Shown here piece after piece: positions 1 to 9,813 of a stretch of 64,000 nucleotides of DNA. How positions within the stretch are numbered: the stretch's first letter is position 1; every line of letters starts with the position of its first letter. The notes under the pieces are model-generated. The model saw only the letters and a list, made by a program, of their open reading frames with translations, did no database searches and was not told the DNA's origin. Made by a program: the position numbers and the translations under genes. The DNA is from Sphingosinicella sp. BN140058 (GTDB taxonomy: Bacteria > Pseudomonadota > Alphaproteobacteria > Sphingomonadales > Sphingomonadaceae), in assembly GCF_004135585.1 (NCBI RefSeq), contig NZ_CP035501.1, forward strand, positions 2,737,501 to 2,801,500. Direction: 5' to 3'.

Positions 1-2388
1 GGTCATGCTGCCGCTCACCCGTATGTCGACGGTGCCGGCATTGCCGACATCGCCCGCTTCCGAACTGATCCGGCTGCGCAGCATTTCCAGCGATGCGAGT
101 TCCACCGTGACGGCGCCGCCATTGCCGGCGCCGAACGCATCCGAATCGATCCACGAATCGGTCATGCGCGCACTGCCGCCGCGCAACGACACCGAGCCGC
201 CATTGCCGCTGCCATGACTGCGAGAGGTGATCGTCGCCTGGCTGTCCATCGTAAGGCGTCCGGCCTGGATGACGACATTGCCGCCGTTGCCGCGGTCGCC
301 CGAATTCGACGTGATCGAACTCAGCGCCTTCATCGCCAGGCTGTCGGTGCGGATGGTAACGTCGCCGCCGTCGCCGCTGGCGAAGAAACCGCTGTTGGCG
401 GAGATGCCGCCGAAGCCGATCTCGATCTCCCGCGCGGCGATGGTGATGTCGCCGCCAAGCCCCTTTCCCTCGATGCCGGCGGAAATCGTGCCGTCGTCGA
501 TGACGAGGGCGCCGGCGACATCGATCGCAAGGTCGCCGCCATCGCCGTCGCCGAGCCCGTCCGAGGAGATTCGGCTGTCTGCTACTCGAAGCGAGGGCGT
601 GGTGATCGCAATGCCGCCGGCATCGCCGGCGCCGCGACTGTCGGAGCTGAGCGTGGCCCCGCCTTCGAGCGTGACCGAGTGGCTCGCGTCGATGGAGATC
701 AGCCCGCCATCGCCTTCGCCGAGCGCCTCGGAGGCGATGGCACCCCCGACCAGTTCCACCCGCGGCGCTTCGATCAGGATGCCGCCGGCTTCTCCGCGCC
801 CGGACGTGTTCGACGCGATCCTCGCTCCGTTTTCGAGTCGCAGGCGATCGCTGAGATCGATTCCGACCAATATCGCCTCGCCGTCGCCCGAGGCACTGGC
901 AAGGATGCTGCTGCGATCGAGCAGCAATGTGCCGCCTCCGATCAGCACGCCGCCGGAATCGCCTTGGGAATAGGCGTTCGAGGTCAGATAGGATTCGTCG
1001 CGGAGGGCCAGGGTTCCCGGAACATTCAGCTGGACGAGGCCGCCATCGCCGGTGTCGTAGGAATCCGACGTCATGTAGGATCGCACCAGCTCCGCATTCT
1101 CGCTGTCGATCAGAACCCCGCCTGCGTCGCCTTCCCCCAGCGCATCGGCGGAGATGAAGCTGTCGGCGAGGCGAAGGTTCGACGTCTCGATCAGGACGGC
1201 GCCGCCGTCGCCCGAGCCGTTCGAGTCGGTCGAAATCGACGACAAATCTTCGAGGGTGACGCTGTCGCGACCGGCGAGATGCACGACGCCTGCGTCGCCG
1301 CTGCCGAACGCCTCGGAGACGATGTCGGCGTTGGACAGCCGGATCTGCTCACCGGTCAGGCTGATCGTTCCGGGCGCGCCCTCGGCAGTGCTGCGCGAGG
1401 CGATCACCGATCCGCCGCGAAGGTCGATCCGGCGCGCCGCAATCGTCATGTCGCCTGCGGAGGTCCCGTCGATCCCCGTCGTCATGAGGTTTGATGCCTC
1501 TAACAGCGTCAGCGTATCGGCCGTCACATCGATGGCGCCGCCGGCCGCGTCCGGAGACGAATAAGCCGAAAGAGCGCTGCCGTTCAACGAGACGTCGCCG
1601 CCGGCCACAACGATCTCTCCGCGGGCAGCGGCGGTAGCGGTGGTGATCAGGAATGAATTGTCCAGACTGACCGATCCGCTGCCCGGCGTTTCAGCCGAGA
1701 GCGGGACGATGCTCGCTCCGGCACCGGCGCCGTGGAGCCGGATTCCGCCGCCGGTCAGAGTCGCGTCGCGGATTTGGATATCGGCGGCGCTGAGCGAGAG
1801 CGTGGAATCGTCGGGAAGCAACGCCGCATTGGTGCCGTCGACCAGAATCGCGCCCTCGTTGCCGAGGAACCCGAACGCCTCAGGAGCCGCCATCGACAGC
1901 GTCGACCCGCTCGGCGTGGCGACGATGAAGGCGGTACCGTCCGCGAAGCGAAGCGTGCCCGCGGTCGAGAAATGGGCGGCAGCGGGCACGTTCAACCGGG
2001 CTTCGGCGCCGAAGATCACTCCGGCCGGGTTGAGGAAATAGAAATCGGCGTTGGGCAGCGCGCTGCTGTCGAGGGTGCCGAACAGTCGCGAGGGATCGCC
2101 ACCGGTGACCCGGTTGACGACGTTTGCGATCGCATCGGCATTGCCGGCGGCGTGCGTCCAGCGGGCGGTGTCGCCGGCGGCGACATCGAAGTGCGAGAAG
2201 CTGTGGAACAGATTGGCGCCCGACACCTGTCCGCCATCGATCGAGGCCACGGATCCGCTGCGGGTCACGACGGTGCCGAGCGCAAGGCCGCCGGCGGTAT
2301 CGGGGGTGATCGTCGTCGCCGCCGGCGCCTGCGCGATCGCGCGGCCGCCGGTGGCCAGAAGCATGGCTGCTGCGAGCAGGGCTTTCAT
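1..2388 (-). CDS. Two-partner-secretion filamentous haemagglutinin-type protein (3' end outside window)
   Basis: Open on the minus strand from an ATG to the window edge, so at least 796 residues with no stop seen. It starts with a signal peptide (MKALLAAAMLLATGGRAIAQ) followed by a haemagglutination-activity (TPS) domain at about residues 30-170, with the NPxGI-like motif FLNPAGVIFG. The rest is a series of Gly/Asp/Ser-rich repeats of the kind GDGGxxxI, as in right-handed parallel beta-helices. The family (TpsA) is exported through a TpsB outer-membrane pore, not seen here. The ATG overlaps the stop of the upstream CHAT gene (ATGA), implying translational coupling. Confidence 0.85.
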   Translation of the reverse strand, partial: MKALLAAAMLLATGGRAIAQAPAATTITPDTAGGLALGTVVTRSGSVASIDGGQVSGANLFHSFSHFDVAAGDTARWTHAAGNADAIANVVNRVTGGDPSRLFGTLDSSALPNADFYFLNPAGVIFGAEARLNVPAAAHFSTAGTLRFADGTAFIVATPSGSTLSMAAPEAFGFLGNEGAILVDGTNAALLPDDSTLSLSAADIQIRDATLTGGGIRLHGAGAGASIVPLSAETPGSGSVSLDNSFLITTATAAARGEIVVAGGDVSLNGSALSAYSSPDAAGGAIDVTADTLTLLEASNLMTTGIDGTSAGDMTIAARRIDLRGGSVIASRSTAEGAPGTISLTGEQIRLSNADIVSEAFGSGDAGVVHLAGRDSVTLEDLSSISTDSNGSGDGGAVLIETSNLRLADSFISADALGEGDAGGVLIDSENAELVRSYMTSDSYDTGDGGLVQLNVPGTLALRDESYLTSNAYSQGDSGGVLIGGGTLLLDRSSILASASGDGEAILVGIDLSDRLRLENGARIASNTSGRGEAGGILIEAPRVELVGGAIASEALGEGDGGLISIDASHSVTLEGGATLSSDSRGAGDAGGIAITTPSLRVADSRISSDGLGDGDGGDLAIDVAGALVIDDGTISAGIEGKGLGGDITIAAREIEIGFGGISANSGFFASGDGGDVTIRTDSLAMKALSSITSNSGDRGNGGNVVIQAGRLTMDSQATITSRSHGSGNGGSVSLRGGSARMTDSWIDSDAFGAGNGGAVTVELASLEMLRSRISSEAGDVGNAGTVDIRVSGSMT

Positions 2389-4862
2389 CGCCAGGCGCCG
2401 AGCAGAGTGAATGCGGCCCAGATATGCGGCCGCGCCTGTTCGCCGCGGCTCCGGATCATCGCGATCTGCGCCTCGCGGAGGGCGGCGGATCGGGATCGGC
2501 CGGCACCATAGGCTGCATAGAAAAGCCGCATCAGCTCTGCTGTGCCGGCATCGTCTACCTGCCAGAGCGACGCCAGAGCGCTGACGGCGCCGGCCTGCAC
2601 CGCGGCGCCGGCGAGGCCCATGCTCGCTTCGTCGTCGCCGACCGCGGTCTCGCAGGCGCTGAGCACCAGCAGATCGAGCGAGTCGCCGCGGCGGAGGTTG
2701 TTGCCGATGATGTCGCGCAGCTCGCGCAGGCGGATCACCTCGCCGTCGGCGACGATGAAGGCTCGGTCCGAACGCCCATCGAATGAGGCGTGGGTGGCGA
2801 GATGGAGAATGTCGACCGGCCCTGCCGCCATCGATCGGGCGAGATCGGTTCGTCGGAAATTGGCGAGATGCTCGCCCGGGGCGCCGCTCGCCGCCGCAAT
2901 CTCGGCCTCCGCCGCGGTGCTCGCCAGCGCCGGGAACGCGCCGGCGGGAAGGCGCACGCGGTGCTGCAGGGACGCGGCGACCACCCGCATTGGCTGGTTG
3001 CCCCGTATCTCTCCGGGCTGCAGGTAGCCGAGCGCCGGCGCGACGACGATCCGGCTTCGCTCGGCAAGGAAGCGGCCGTCGGCGTCGACCAGCGCCGCGA
3101 ACGGCAAGGCCCGCAACGGTCCATCCGGGATGATCGCGATCACCGACTCCGGGCCGAGCTGGTTCTCGATCGGGGCGATCAGCAACTGATACAGCCGTCG
3201 CGCCGGAGCCTGCCAGGCGGTGTCGTCGCCATAGGTGGTGGAGAGCACCATCGCTTCCACCAGGCGCGCGACCTCGTCGCGATTGGCGCTCCGGTCCGGT
3301 GGCAGTCGGCGGAAGCGGCGCGTTCCGTGCACCTCGCTACCGGAGAGGGTCAGCAGTTCGATCCGGTCCGGCAGCAGCAGGGGATACAGGACGATCTCTC
3401 CGGCGGCGAGATCCTGCGGCTTCAGCGCATCGCGAGGCGGCAGGCATTCGCTGCCGACCGCATTCTGCAACTCGGCCTGGCGCGACGCTTCGATGATGAT
3501 CTGTGCTGCGTCGATCCGCGCGGGATCCGCCGCGGCACCGGTCAGTGCGACGTCGGCCGCCTGCTCGAAGACGTCGCGCATGTAGAGTGAGAAGGTCGAT
3601 TCCTCGGTCAGCGGATCGAGCCGGGGAAGCAGCGGGCGCAGCGTTTCGAGCGCCGCAAGGGCAGCGGCGTTGTGCCGGTCCCGATCTGCCGGATCGGCGG
3701 CGGCGAGCAGGAGATAAAGGCCCGGGAGGCGCGCCGGCAATGGCCGGCTGCTCTCCAGAAGCAGCGCCCGTTCGGCAAGCGCGACCGCCCGTGCGGCATC
3801 GCCCCCGGCCAGCGCCAGCCGCGCTTCGATCTCGTCTGCATAAGCGTGCGCGGCGGCGCCTGTGGGCTGGCCCTCTCGCATCGTTGCGAGGCCGCGTGAA
3901 AAAATCTGTGGTTCGGCGCCGCCCAGATCCAGCATCGTCGCAAGCAGGCGCCCGAGCACCTCGGCGCGGCGATCCGGCGCCGGGATGACAGCCGCTGCGG
4001 GCAGCGTGCGGATCGCCGCCTCGAGTCCCGAGCGGCGCATCGCGGCACGATCCTCCGCCGGATTGCGGCTGAGTGCCAGCCAGAACCGCACCAGCCGGAG
4101 GCCGGCAAGCGCCGACAGCTCCGTGTCGCCGTTGCGCAGCGCCCGCGCCGCGGCGCATTGGAGTGCGATCATCGACAAATAGGCGTTGGTGGTTCTGGCA
4201 AGATTGCGATCCGACAGGTCGCCGCAGCTGTCGATCTCGCTCCGCTCGGCGACGGCAAGATCGGCAGCCGTCACCGACCTCGCCTGGCGCGGCGTCTCGG
4301 CCTCGTCTTTGCTGCCGCGGCTTGTGCCCGATCCCGGGGCAGCGAGCGCGACCAGCCCGAGCCGGTAGGCGGCAAGCGCGGACAGCTCGGGAGCCTCCGG
4401 CCCGACGGTTCGAAACGCCGTGGTCAGGAAGCTCTGCGCCTGCGCCTGGCTCCCCTCCGGCGAGCGCCGCATCGTCTCGCCGGCCGCCGCGCAATAGCGA
4501 GCAAGGCTGCGAGCGGCGGGCGGGACGGCATCGTCCATGCCGATCTCCAGCATGCGCGTCGCCTCCTGCAGCGACTCCGGATCGTCGCTGCGCAGCAGTT
4601 GCTCGGCCCGCTCGGCTGCCATCATCAGCGCGCGATCGGATGGGAACCTGCCTGGCCCGGTCCCGCCGCCGCAGAGCAGATCGGCCGTTGCCGCGCTTGC
4701 CGGTGCCGAAAGCAGGAGGGCGGCGACCAGCGCAAGGAACCGCAGCGGGGCGCGAGCCCCTGCCGGTCGGCACTGCCATGCTCTGGTCCGTTCGCGAATG
4801 ACAGCCTCCCCCAAAGCCGAGAGGCATCGTGCCTCAGCTCGGAAGGCGCCGCAACCGGCCAA
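2385..4862 (-). CDS. CHAT-domain (caspase-like) exported protein
   Basis: About 825 residues. The C-terminal 250 residues are a CHAT domain with a caspase-like dyad: His about 691 in LHLATHASF and Cys about 737 in LVLSACETA. The middle is helical and Ala/Leu-rich, perhaps TPR-like. A signal-peptide-like segment (RFLALVAALLLSAPASA) begins only near residue 41, so the true start is probably downstream of this ATG at a non-ATG codon. It overlaps the beta-helix gene by 4 bp. CHAT proteins next to haemagglutinin-like proteins recur in cyanobacteria and sphingomonads; a protease acting on the secreted partner is inference. Confidence 0.85.
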   Translation of the reverse strand: MAGCGAFRAEARCLSALGEAVIRERTRAWQCRPAGARAPLRFLALVAALLLSAPASAATADLLCGGGTGPGRFPSDRALMMAAERAEQLLRSDDPESLQEATRMLEIGMDDAVPPAARSLARYCAAAGETMRRSPEGSQAQAQSFLTTAFRTVGPEAPELSALAAYRLGLVALAAPGSGTSRGSKDEAETPRQARSVTAADLAVAERSEIDSCGDLSDRNLARTTNAYLSMIALQCAAARALRNGDTELSALAGLRLVRFWLALSRNPAEDRAAMRRSGLEAAIRTLPAAAVIPAPDRRAEVLGRLLATMLDLGGAEPQIFSRGLATMREGQPTGAAAHAYADEIEARLALAGGDAARAVALAERALLLESSRPLPARLPGLYLLLAAADPADRDRHNAAALAALETLRPLLPRLDPLTEESTFSLYMRDVFEQAADVALTGAAADPARIDAAQIIIEASRQAELQNAVGSECLPPRDALKPQDLAAGEIVLYPLLLPDRIELLTLSGSEVHGTRRFRRLPPDRSANRDEVARLVEAMVLSTTYGDDTAWQAPARRLYQLLIAPIENQLGPESVIAIIPDGPLRALPFAALVDADGRFLAERSRIVVAPALGYLQPGEIRGNQPMRVVAASLQHRVRLPAGAFPALASTAAEAEIAAASGAPGEHLANFRRTDLARSMAAGPVDILHLATHASFDGRSDRAFIVADGEVIRLRELRDIIGNNLRRGDSLDLLVLSACETAVGDDEASMGLAGAAVQAGAVSALASLWQVDDAGTAELMRLFYAAYGAGRSRSAALREAQIAMIRSRGEQARPHIWAAFTLLGAWR

Positions 4863-4868
4863 ATGCTC

Positions 4869-4886
4869 CCCGGCCCGCGGGCCGGG
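4869..4886. terminator. Perfect 18-bp GC palindrome after the aldehyde dehydrogenase gene
   Basis: CCCGGCCCGCGGGCCGGG is its own reverse complement. It lies between the stop of the aldehyde dehydrogenase gene and the start of the CHAT gene, both on the minus strand. There is no T-tract, so it could stall or end transcription or stabilise an mRNA end, but is not a classical intrinsic terminator. Confidence 0.4.
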
Positions 4887-4893
4887 ACCAACG

Positions 4894-6402
4894 TCAGAGC
4901 ATGATGCCGACGGTCTTGAGCTCGGTATAGGCTTCGATGCCGACGCGCCCGCCCTCGCGGCCGAGTCCCGATTGCTTGACGCCGCCGAACGGCATCGAGC
5001 TGTCCGCGGCGGAGGTGCAATTGCCCCACACCATGCCGCTCTTCAGCTTGCCGGCAAGGCGGTGCATGGCCGAGAGGTCGCGAGTCCAGATGCTCGCGGA
5101 CAGGCCATATTGGGTGTCGTTCGCGGCTCTGGCGACCTCGTCGAGATCGTCGAAGCGCTGGGCCGCGAGCACCGGTCCGAATATCTCCTCGCGCACCACC
5201 TTCATCTCGGGTTTTACGTCGACGAGCACGGTCGGATTGACGAACCAGCCGTCACCCCCGGGCGTGTCGCCCCCGACGAGCACGGAGGCGCCTTCCTGCC
5301 GCCCGGCCTCGATATAGCCGAGCACGCGCGCATGCTGCTCCGCCGAGACCAAAGGGCCCATCCGGGTTCCGGCCGCGAGGCTCGGGCCGACCGTCCACTG
5401 GCCTGCATCCTCGGCCACCGCCTCGATCACTTGGTCGAAGATGCTGCGATGAGCGAACAGCCGCGATCCGGCGATGCACACCTGGCCGGCATTCGAGAAG
5501 ATCGCCCGCGCCGCGCCGTTCGCGGCCTGGCCGATGTCAACGTCGGGCAGCACGATCACCGGAGACTTGCCGCCAAGCTCCAGAGTCACCCGCTTCAGCG
5601 TGTCGACCGCGGCACGACTGATCAGCTTGCCGACATGGGTCGATCCGGTGAAGCCGATCTTGTTGACGTCCGGGTGGCGGACCATGCGATCGCCGGCGCT
5701 TTCGCCATAGCCGGTGACGATGTTGATCACGCCGGCGGGGATATCGGACTGCGCGATCAGGTCGGCGAGGCGGAGAACGGTGAGCGGAGTCTGCTCGGCC
5801 GGTTTCAGCACCATCGTGCAGCCGGCAGCGAGTGCCGGCGCAATCTTTTGCACCGCCATCATCAAAGGATAGTTCCACGGCACGATCTGCGCACAGACGC
5901 CGACCGGCTCGCGACGGATGTAGGCATGGACGGCGCCCGACGGGAAATTGGCCGGATCGAGATGTTCGCCGGTCAGCCGCGTCGCCCAGCCCGCCATGTA
6001 GCGCAGCGTCGAGACGCTGCGTGGAATGTCGTAGCCGGCGCTCGATGCCAGCGGCTTGCCGTTGTCGATCGATTCGAGCTCGGCCAGCTCCGCCGCATGC
6101 TGTTCGATCAGGTCGGCCAATTGGTGGATCGCCCGCTCGCGCTGGTAGGGGGAGAGGCCGGTCCAGCGTCCGTCGTCGAAGGCGCGCCGGGCCGCCGAGA
6201 CCGCCAGATCCACGTCCGCATCCGTGGCATCGGCGATCGTCGCGATCTGCCGGCCGGTCGAGGGATCGTGCACGGCAATGGTGGCATCGCCGCTCGAGGC
6301 GACCCAGGCGCCGTCGATGAACAGAGCCGGCGCGCGGGCCAGGCTCCGCTGCGCGGCTTCGGAATAAGCGGGCTGGGCGGCGATGCGAGAGATTTCGTTC
6401 AT
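4894..6402 (-). CDS. NAD(P)-dependent aldehyde dehydrogenase, phenylacetaldehyde/betaine-aldehyde DH type
   Basis: 502 residues, full length for the ALDH superfamily, which oxidises aldehydes to carboxylates in the cytoplasm. The general-base Glu (about E275, LELGGKSP) and catalytic Cys (about C309, NAGQVCIAG) are present, as are the cofactor-fold motifs PWNYPL and GFTGSTHVG and the C-terminal PFGGVKQSGLGRE. Overall it reads most like the PaaZ/FeaB/betaine-aldehyde group; the substrate cannot be told from sequence. It is upstream of the CHAT gene on the same strand, separated by a GC palindrome, and is probably independent of it. Confidence 0.9.
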   Translation of the reverse strand: MNEISRIAAQPAYSEAAQRSLARAPALFIDGAWVASSGDATIAVHDPSTGRQIATIADATDADVDLAVSAARRAFDDGRWTGLSPYQRERAIHQLADLIEQHAAELAELESIDNGKPLASSAGYDIPRSVSTLRYMAGWATRLTGEHLDPANFPSGAVHAYIRREPVGVCAQIVPWNYPLMMAVQKIAPALAAGCTMVLKPAEQTPLTVLRLADLIAQSDIPAGVINIVTGYGESAGDRMVRHPDVNKIGFTGSTHVGKLISRAAVDTLKRVTLELGGKSPVIVLPDVDIGQAANGAARAIFSNAGQVCIAGSRLFAHRSIFDQVIEAVAEDAGQWTVGPSLAAGTRMGPLVSAEQHARVLGYIEAGRQEGASVLVGGDTPGGDGWFVNPTVLVDVKPEMKVVREEIFGPVLAAQRFDDLDEVARAANDTQYGLSASIWTRDLSAMHRLAGKLKSGMVWGNCTSAADSSMPFGGVKQSGLGREGGRVGIEAYTELKTVGIML

Positions 6403-6449
6403 GCTCGCCCTCTACACGCTTCACGCAAACGGGCGAAAGAGTTCGGGCT

Positions 6450-7241
6450 TCAAAGGCGGCCCACCTTTTCGATCCTCTGCGGGGTTACGGACCAGATATC
6501 CTTGTTTGTCATTCCCACCATGAGGGGGGTTCCGGTCTGGATCGAGAGAAGGACGTGGATCTCTGTCGGGATCTTGTCGAGAAGATGCGTCACGAACATG
6601 GCAGCGCCTTTCGGAGAGGCCCGGCCGTCCATGTTGAGGCAGGCGTTGCTGAACTTGCGCTGGGAGACGAGATGCCCGTCGGGAGCGAACACCGCCTTGT
6701 AATGGCCTCCGACCGGGAAGACCTTCTCGTCGGTCTGCGGCGTGAGAAGGTAGACTTCGAGGGGCGCCGTCGCGGATGCGGGCGGGATCACGGTGACGTT
6801 CAGTCGCGCGCCGGTGCATGATTTCAGGTCGAGCTTCCGCGCGGCCTCGATGGCGCGGACGATACGCATCTGCGCCGGCTGGAGCGCGGTTCTGGCAACG
6901 ACGGGCACCACCTCGGCCGAGGACACCTGACCATTGGCGACGCGCGCCCGGAAGGCCGGCAGGGCCTCACCGTCGGGACCGTGAGGAAGCAGATAATAGG
7001 TTACCAGCCATGTGCCGGAACGGTCCGGGTCAGGTTCAACCAGCCAACCTCGAATCGGCCATTGCCGCGTCTCGGGCGCTTTTGCCAACATCGCGTCCGT
7101 GCTGACCCATCCCGCAATGTCGATCTCGTAGAGACGGCGCCCCCGCTCGAGTGCGGCGTCAAGCTGCGCTTGTTGATCGGTCGGCGCAGGCGCAGCGGCT
7201 GTAAGCATTGCTGACAGGGCGACGGTCAGGAAAGCTCGCAC
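6450..7241 (-). CDS. Exported protein of unknown function
   Basis: About 263 residues from a GTG (VRAFLTVALSAMLTAAAPA), which gives a clean signal peptide; the frame stays open far upstream but that part is antisense to the permease gene. The mature part has a single CTG/NAC cysteine pair and a C-terminal half with alternating hydrophobic residues typical of beta-sheet. No family was recognised. It follows the ybbP-like permease gene on the same strand by 77 bp and may be cotranscribed. A periplasmic location follows from the signal peptide. Confidence 0.65.
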   Translation of the reverse strand: MRAFLTVALSAMLTAAAPAPTDQQAQLDAALERGRRLYEIDIAGWVSTDAMLAKAPETRQWPIRGWLVEPDPDRSGTWLVTYYLLPHGPDGEALPAFRARVANGQVSSAEVVPVVARTALQPAQMRIVRAIEAARKLDLKSCTGARLNVTVIPPASATAPLEVYLLTPQTDEKVFPVGGHYKAVFAPDGHLVSQRKFSNACLNMDGRASPKGAAMFVTHLLDKIPTEIHVLLSIQTGTPLMVGMTNKDIWSVTPQRIEKVGRL

Positions 7242-7318
7242 GATGGACTCGGGCCTTTCACGGAGTGATCGATGCGAGCTTGGCCCAGGGACGCCAGCGC
7301 CGTCCAGCCCCGGTGAGA

Positions 7319-9811
7319 TCAGAGGCTGCGGAGCGCCCGGGCCGGTCGAGCGGCAAGCGCCGGGAGCGAGCCGAGCAGGCCAAGCACCAGGGTGACCAGT
7401 GCGCCGGCCCCGAGCGTGCCGGCGACGATGGCCCAGTCCGGCACCCATTCCAGCTCCAGCACCTTGACCACCACATACCAGCCGGCACCGGTGCCGAGGA
7501 CGAAGGCGACGCCGCTGACAATCAGGGCGAGGGCGCCGAACTCCAGTGCCTGAGCGGCGAGGATTCGGGCGCGGGTGGCGCCGAGCATCTTCAGGATCAC
7601 GCTGTCGTAGGTGCGGGCGCGGCGGCTGGCGGCGAGGGCGCCGACGAGGACGGCGATCCCGGCGAGGATCGCGACCGAGGCCGCAGCACGGACCGCCACC
7701 GACAATTGCCCGAGCATGTTCGCCACCGTCTCGACCACATCCTTGACCCGGATTGCGGACACGGTCGGAAACTGGCGCGAAACAGCATTGGCGAACGGGC
7801 GCTCCTCGGCCGCCGGCATCGACAGCGTGGCCATGAAGCTGTGCGGCGCGTTCTCGAGCGCGCCGGGCGAGAAGACGAGGATGAAATTGAACCCCATCGT
7901 GTCCCAGTTGATCTCGCGCAGGGACGCGATCTTCGCCTCGATGTCGCGGCCGAGCACCGAGACGGTGAGGCTGTCGCCGACCTTGAGGCCGACCGAGCGT
8001 GCAGCCTCGACGTCGAGCGAGACGAGCGGCGGCCCCCGATAGTCGCGCGGCCACCATTTGCCGTCGACGATACGCGAGCCTTCGGGAAGGTCGGCGGCAT
8101 AGGTCAGCCCACGGTCGCCGCGCAGGAACCATGCTTCGGGCGGCAGATCGGTCATGTCGGCGACGCGCTTCCCCGCCACCGCGACGACGGAGCCCCTCAG
8201 CGACGGAATGGTGACGAGATCGCCGCGCGGCGCCGCGCGCCCGGCCATCTCGCGGAAGCGCCCGACCTCCTCCGAGGGAATGTCGAGCATGAAGAAGCTC
8301 GGTGCCTTGGCGGGAATGGTCGAGCGGATCTGCCCCGACAGAGCGCTCTCGATCACTGCCAGGGTGGTGAACAGGGTGAGGCCGAGCCCGAGCGCCACGA
8401 CCAGTCTTCCGGTTTGCGCACCCGGGCGGTGGAGATTGGCGAGCGCGAGCCGGAACAGGGGGCTGCGCGGGCGCGGCAGCCTGGCAGCGAGCGAGCGTAT
8501 CGCAGCCCCGAGCAGAACGAGCAGCAGCAGCAGGCCGAGTGCAGCGCCGATGAATCCGGCCGCGAAAGCCGGTTCGCGCGCGGTGCCGATGGCAAGGCCC
8601 GCGATCGCCGCAGCAGCCGACGCAGCGCCCGCAATGGCAAGCCAGCCGGGCCGCCTGAGCGGCTCCAGGCTACCGCGGAACAAGCTGGCGGCGGGCACCG
8701 TTCGCGCTCTGGCCAGCGGCACCAGTGCGAACACCAGCGCGATCAGCAGCCCGTAACCGGCGCTCGCCAGCAGCGGCATCGGATAGAGCGACAGGGTGGG
8801 CGGCACCGGCAGGGCATTGCCGGCAATCTGCAGTACGATCGCGGGTACCAGCGCACCGGCGGCAAGGCCGGCGATGATCGCGGCAGCGGCGACCAGAACG
8901 ATCTCGATCAGGTAGGACAGAAAGATCGTGCGGCTGGACGCTCCGAGCAGCTTCAAGGTCGCGATCGTGCCGCGTTTCTGGTCCAGCCACGAGGTGACGC
9001 CGTTGCCGACTCCGATCCCGGCGACGATCAAGGCGGTCAGCCCGACAAGGGTGAGAAACTGGCCGAGCCGCTCGATGAAGCGCCGCGTGCCCGGTGCCCC
9101 ATTGGTACGATCCTGGACCTGGTAGCCGGCATCCTTGAAGCGGTCGGCGAGGCGCTTGCCGACCGCCTCCGGGTCACTGCCGGCGGGAAGGCGGAGGCGA
9201 TAGGCGCTGGTGTAGAGGCTGCCGGGCTGCACCAGAGCCGTCGCCTGCAGCCCGGCGCGATCGACGAGCGCGGTCGAGCCGAGGGTGAAGCCCTGGCCGA
9301 CCCGGTCCGGCTCCTCGGCGATGAAGCCGACCACCTTGAGGTTCGCCGCACCGATCCGGATCGTGCCGCCCGGCCGCACCGACAGGCGATCGCCGAGCTC
9401 CGCGCCGATCGCGACCTCGTTGCCGTGCGGCCGCGCCGCCAGCGCGCCGGGCTGAAGCCGAAAAGTGCCGAACAGCGGATAGGTCTCGTCGACGCCCTTC
9501 AGTTCGACCAGCACGCTCTCCGCGCCGTCGACGGTGGCCGCCATCGCCCGCATCCGCGTGACCTGCCCTAGACGCCCGGCACGGCCGAACGCCTGCAGCT
9601 CCTCGGCCGTCGCTTCGCGGCCACCGACGGTGAGCTGGACGTCGCCTCCCAATATCTCCTGGCCGCGATCGGCCAGCGCGGTAACGATCGCCGCCGACAG
9701 CGATCCAACGCCGGCCAAGGCCGCAACGCCGAGAAACAGGCAGACCGCCAGCAGCCGCAGCCCGGCCAGCCCTCCGCGAAGGTCCCGCAACGCGAGGCGG
9801 AGGGCAATCAC
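7319..9811 (-). CDS. ybbP: FtsX-family ABC exporter permease (YbbP-like)
   Basis: 830 residues starting with GTG (MIALRLALRDLRGGLAGLRLL). A first TM helix is followed by a large periplasmic domain of about 200 residues, then two FtsX-like blocks of three TM helices, near residues 260-430 and 700-820, separated by further TM segments and a second periplasmic domain. This is the YbbP topology of MacB/FtsX-like transporters. The ATPase partner lies just upstream and the tesA-like esterase is divergent, the same grouping as ybbP-ybbA/tesA in E. coli. The substrate is unknown; lipid or lysophospholipid handling is suggested only by the tesA link. Confidence 0.9.
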   Translation of the reverse strand: MIALRLALRDLRGGLAGLRLLAVCLFLGVAALAGVGSLSAAIVTALADRGQEILGGDVQLTVGGREATAEELQAFGRAGRLGQVTRMRAMAATVDGAESVLVELKGVDETYPLFGTFRLQPGALAARPHGNEVAIGAELGDRLSVRPGGTIRIGAANLKVVGFIAEEPDRVGQGFTLGSTALVDRAGLQATALVQPGSLYTSAYRLRLPAGSDPEAVGKRLADRFKDAGYQVQDRTNGAPGTRRFIERLGQFLTLVGLTALIVAGIGVGNGVTSWLDQKRGTIATLKLLGASSRTIFLSYLIEIVLVAAAAIIAGLAAGALVPAIVLQIAGNALPVPPTLSLYPMPLLASAGYGLLIALVFALVPLARARTVPAASLFRGSLEPLRRPGWLAIAGAASAAAAIAGLAIGTAREPAFAAGFIGAALGLLLLLVLLGAAIRSLAARLPRPRSPLFRLALANLHRPGAQTGRLVVALGLGLTLFTTLAVIESALSGQIRSTIPAKAPSFFMLDIPSEEVGRFREMAGRAAPRGDLVTIPSLRGSVVAVAGKRVADMTDLPPEAWFLRGDRGLTYAADLPEGSRIVDGKWWPRDYRGPPLVSLDVEAARSVGLKVGDSLTVSVLGRDIEAKIASLREINWDTMGFNFILVFSPGALENAPHSFMATLSMPAAEERPFANAVSRQFPTVSAIRVKDVVETVANMLGQLSVAVRAAASVAILAGIAVLVGALAASRRARTYDSVILKMLGATRARILAAQALEFGALALIVSGVAFVLGTGAGWYVVVKVLELEWVPDWAIVAGTLGAGALVTLVLGLLGSLPALAARPARALRSL

Positions 9812-9813
9812 GC

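Noticed and set aside
214..1494. Long plus-strand frames over the beta-helix gene
   Set aside because: They are antisense to a gene with signal peptide, TPS domain and regular repeats; their products are Arg/Ala-rich with no family.
4537..6702. 721-residue plus-strand frame
   Set aside because: Antisense to the aldehyde dehydrogenase, which has all its motifs.
7208..9571. 787-residue plus-strand frame
   Set aside because: Antisense to the FtsX-type permease; Gln/Arg/Gly-rich shadow product.
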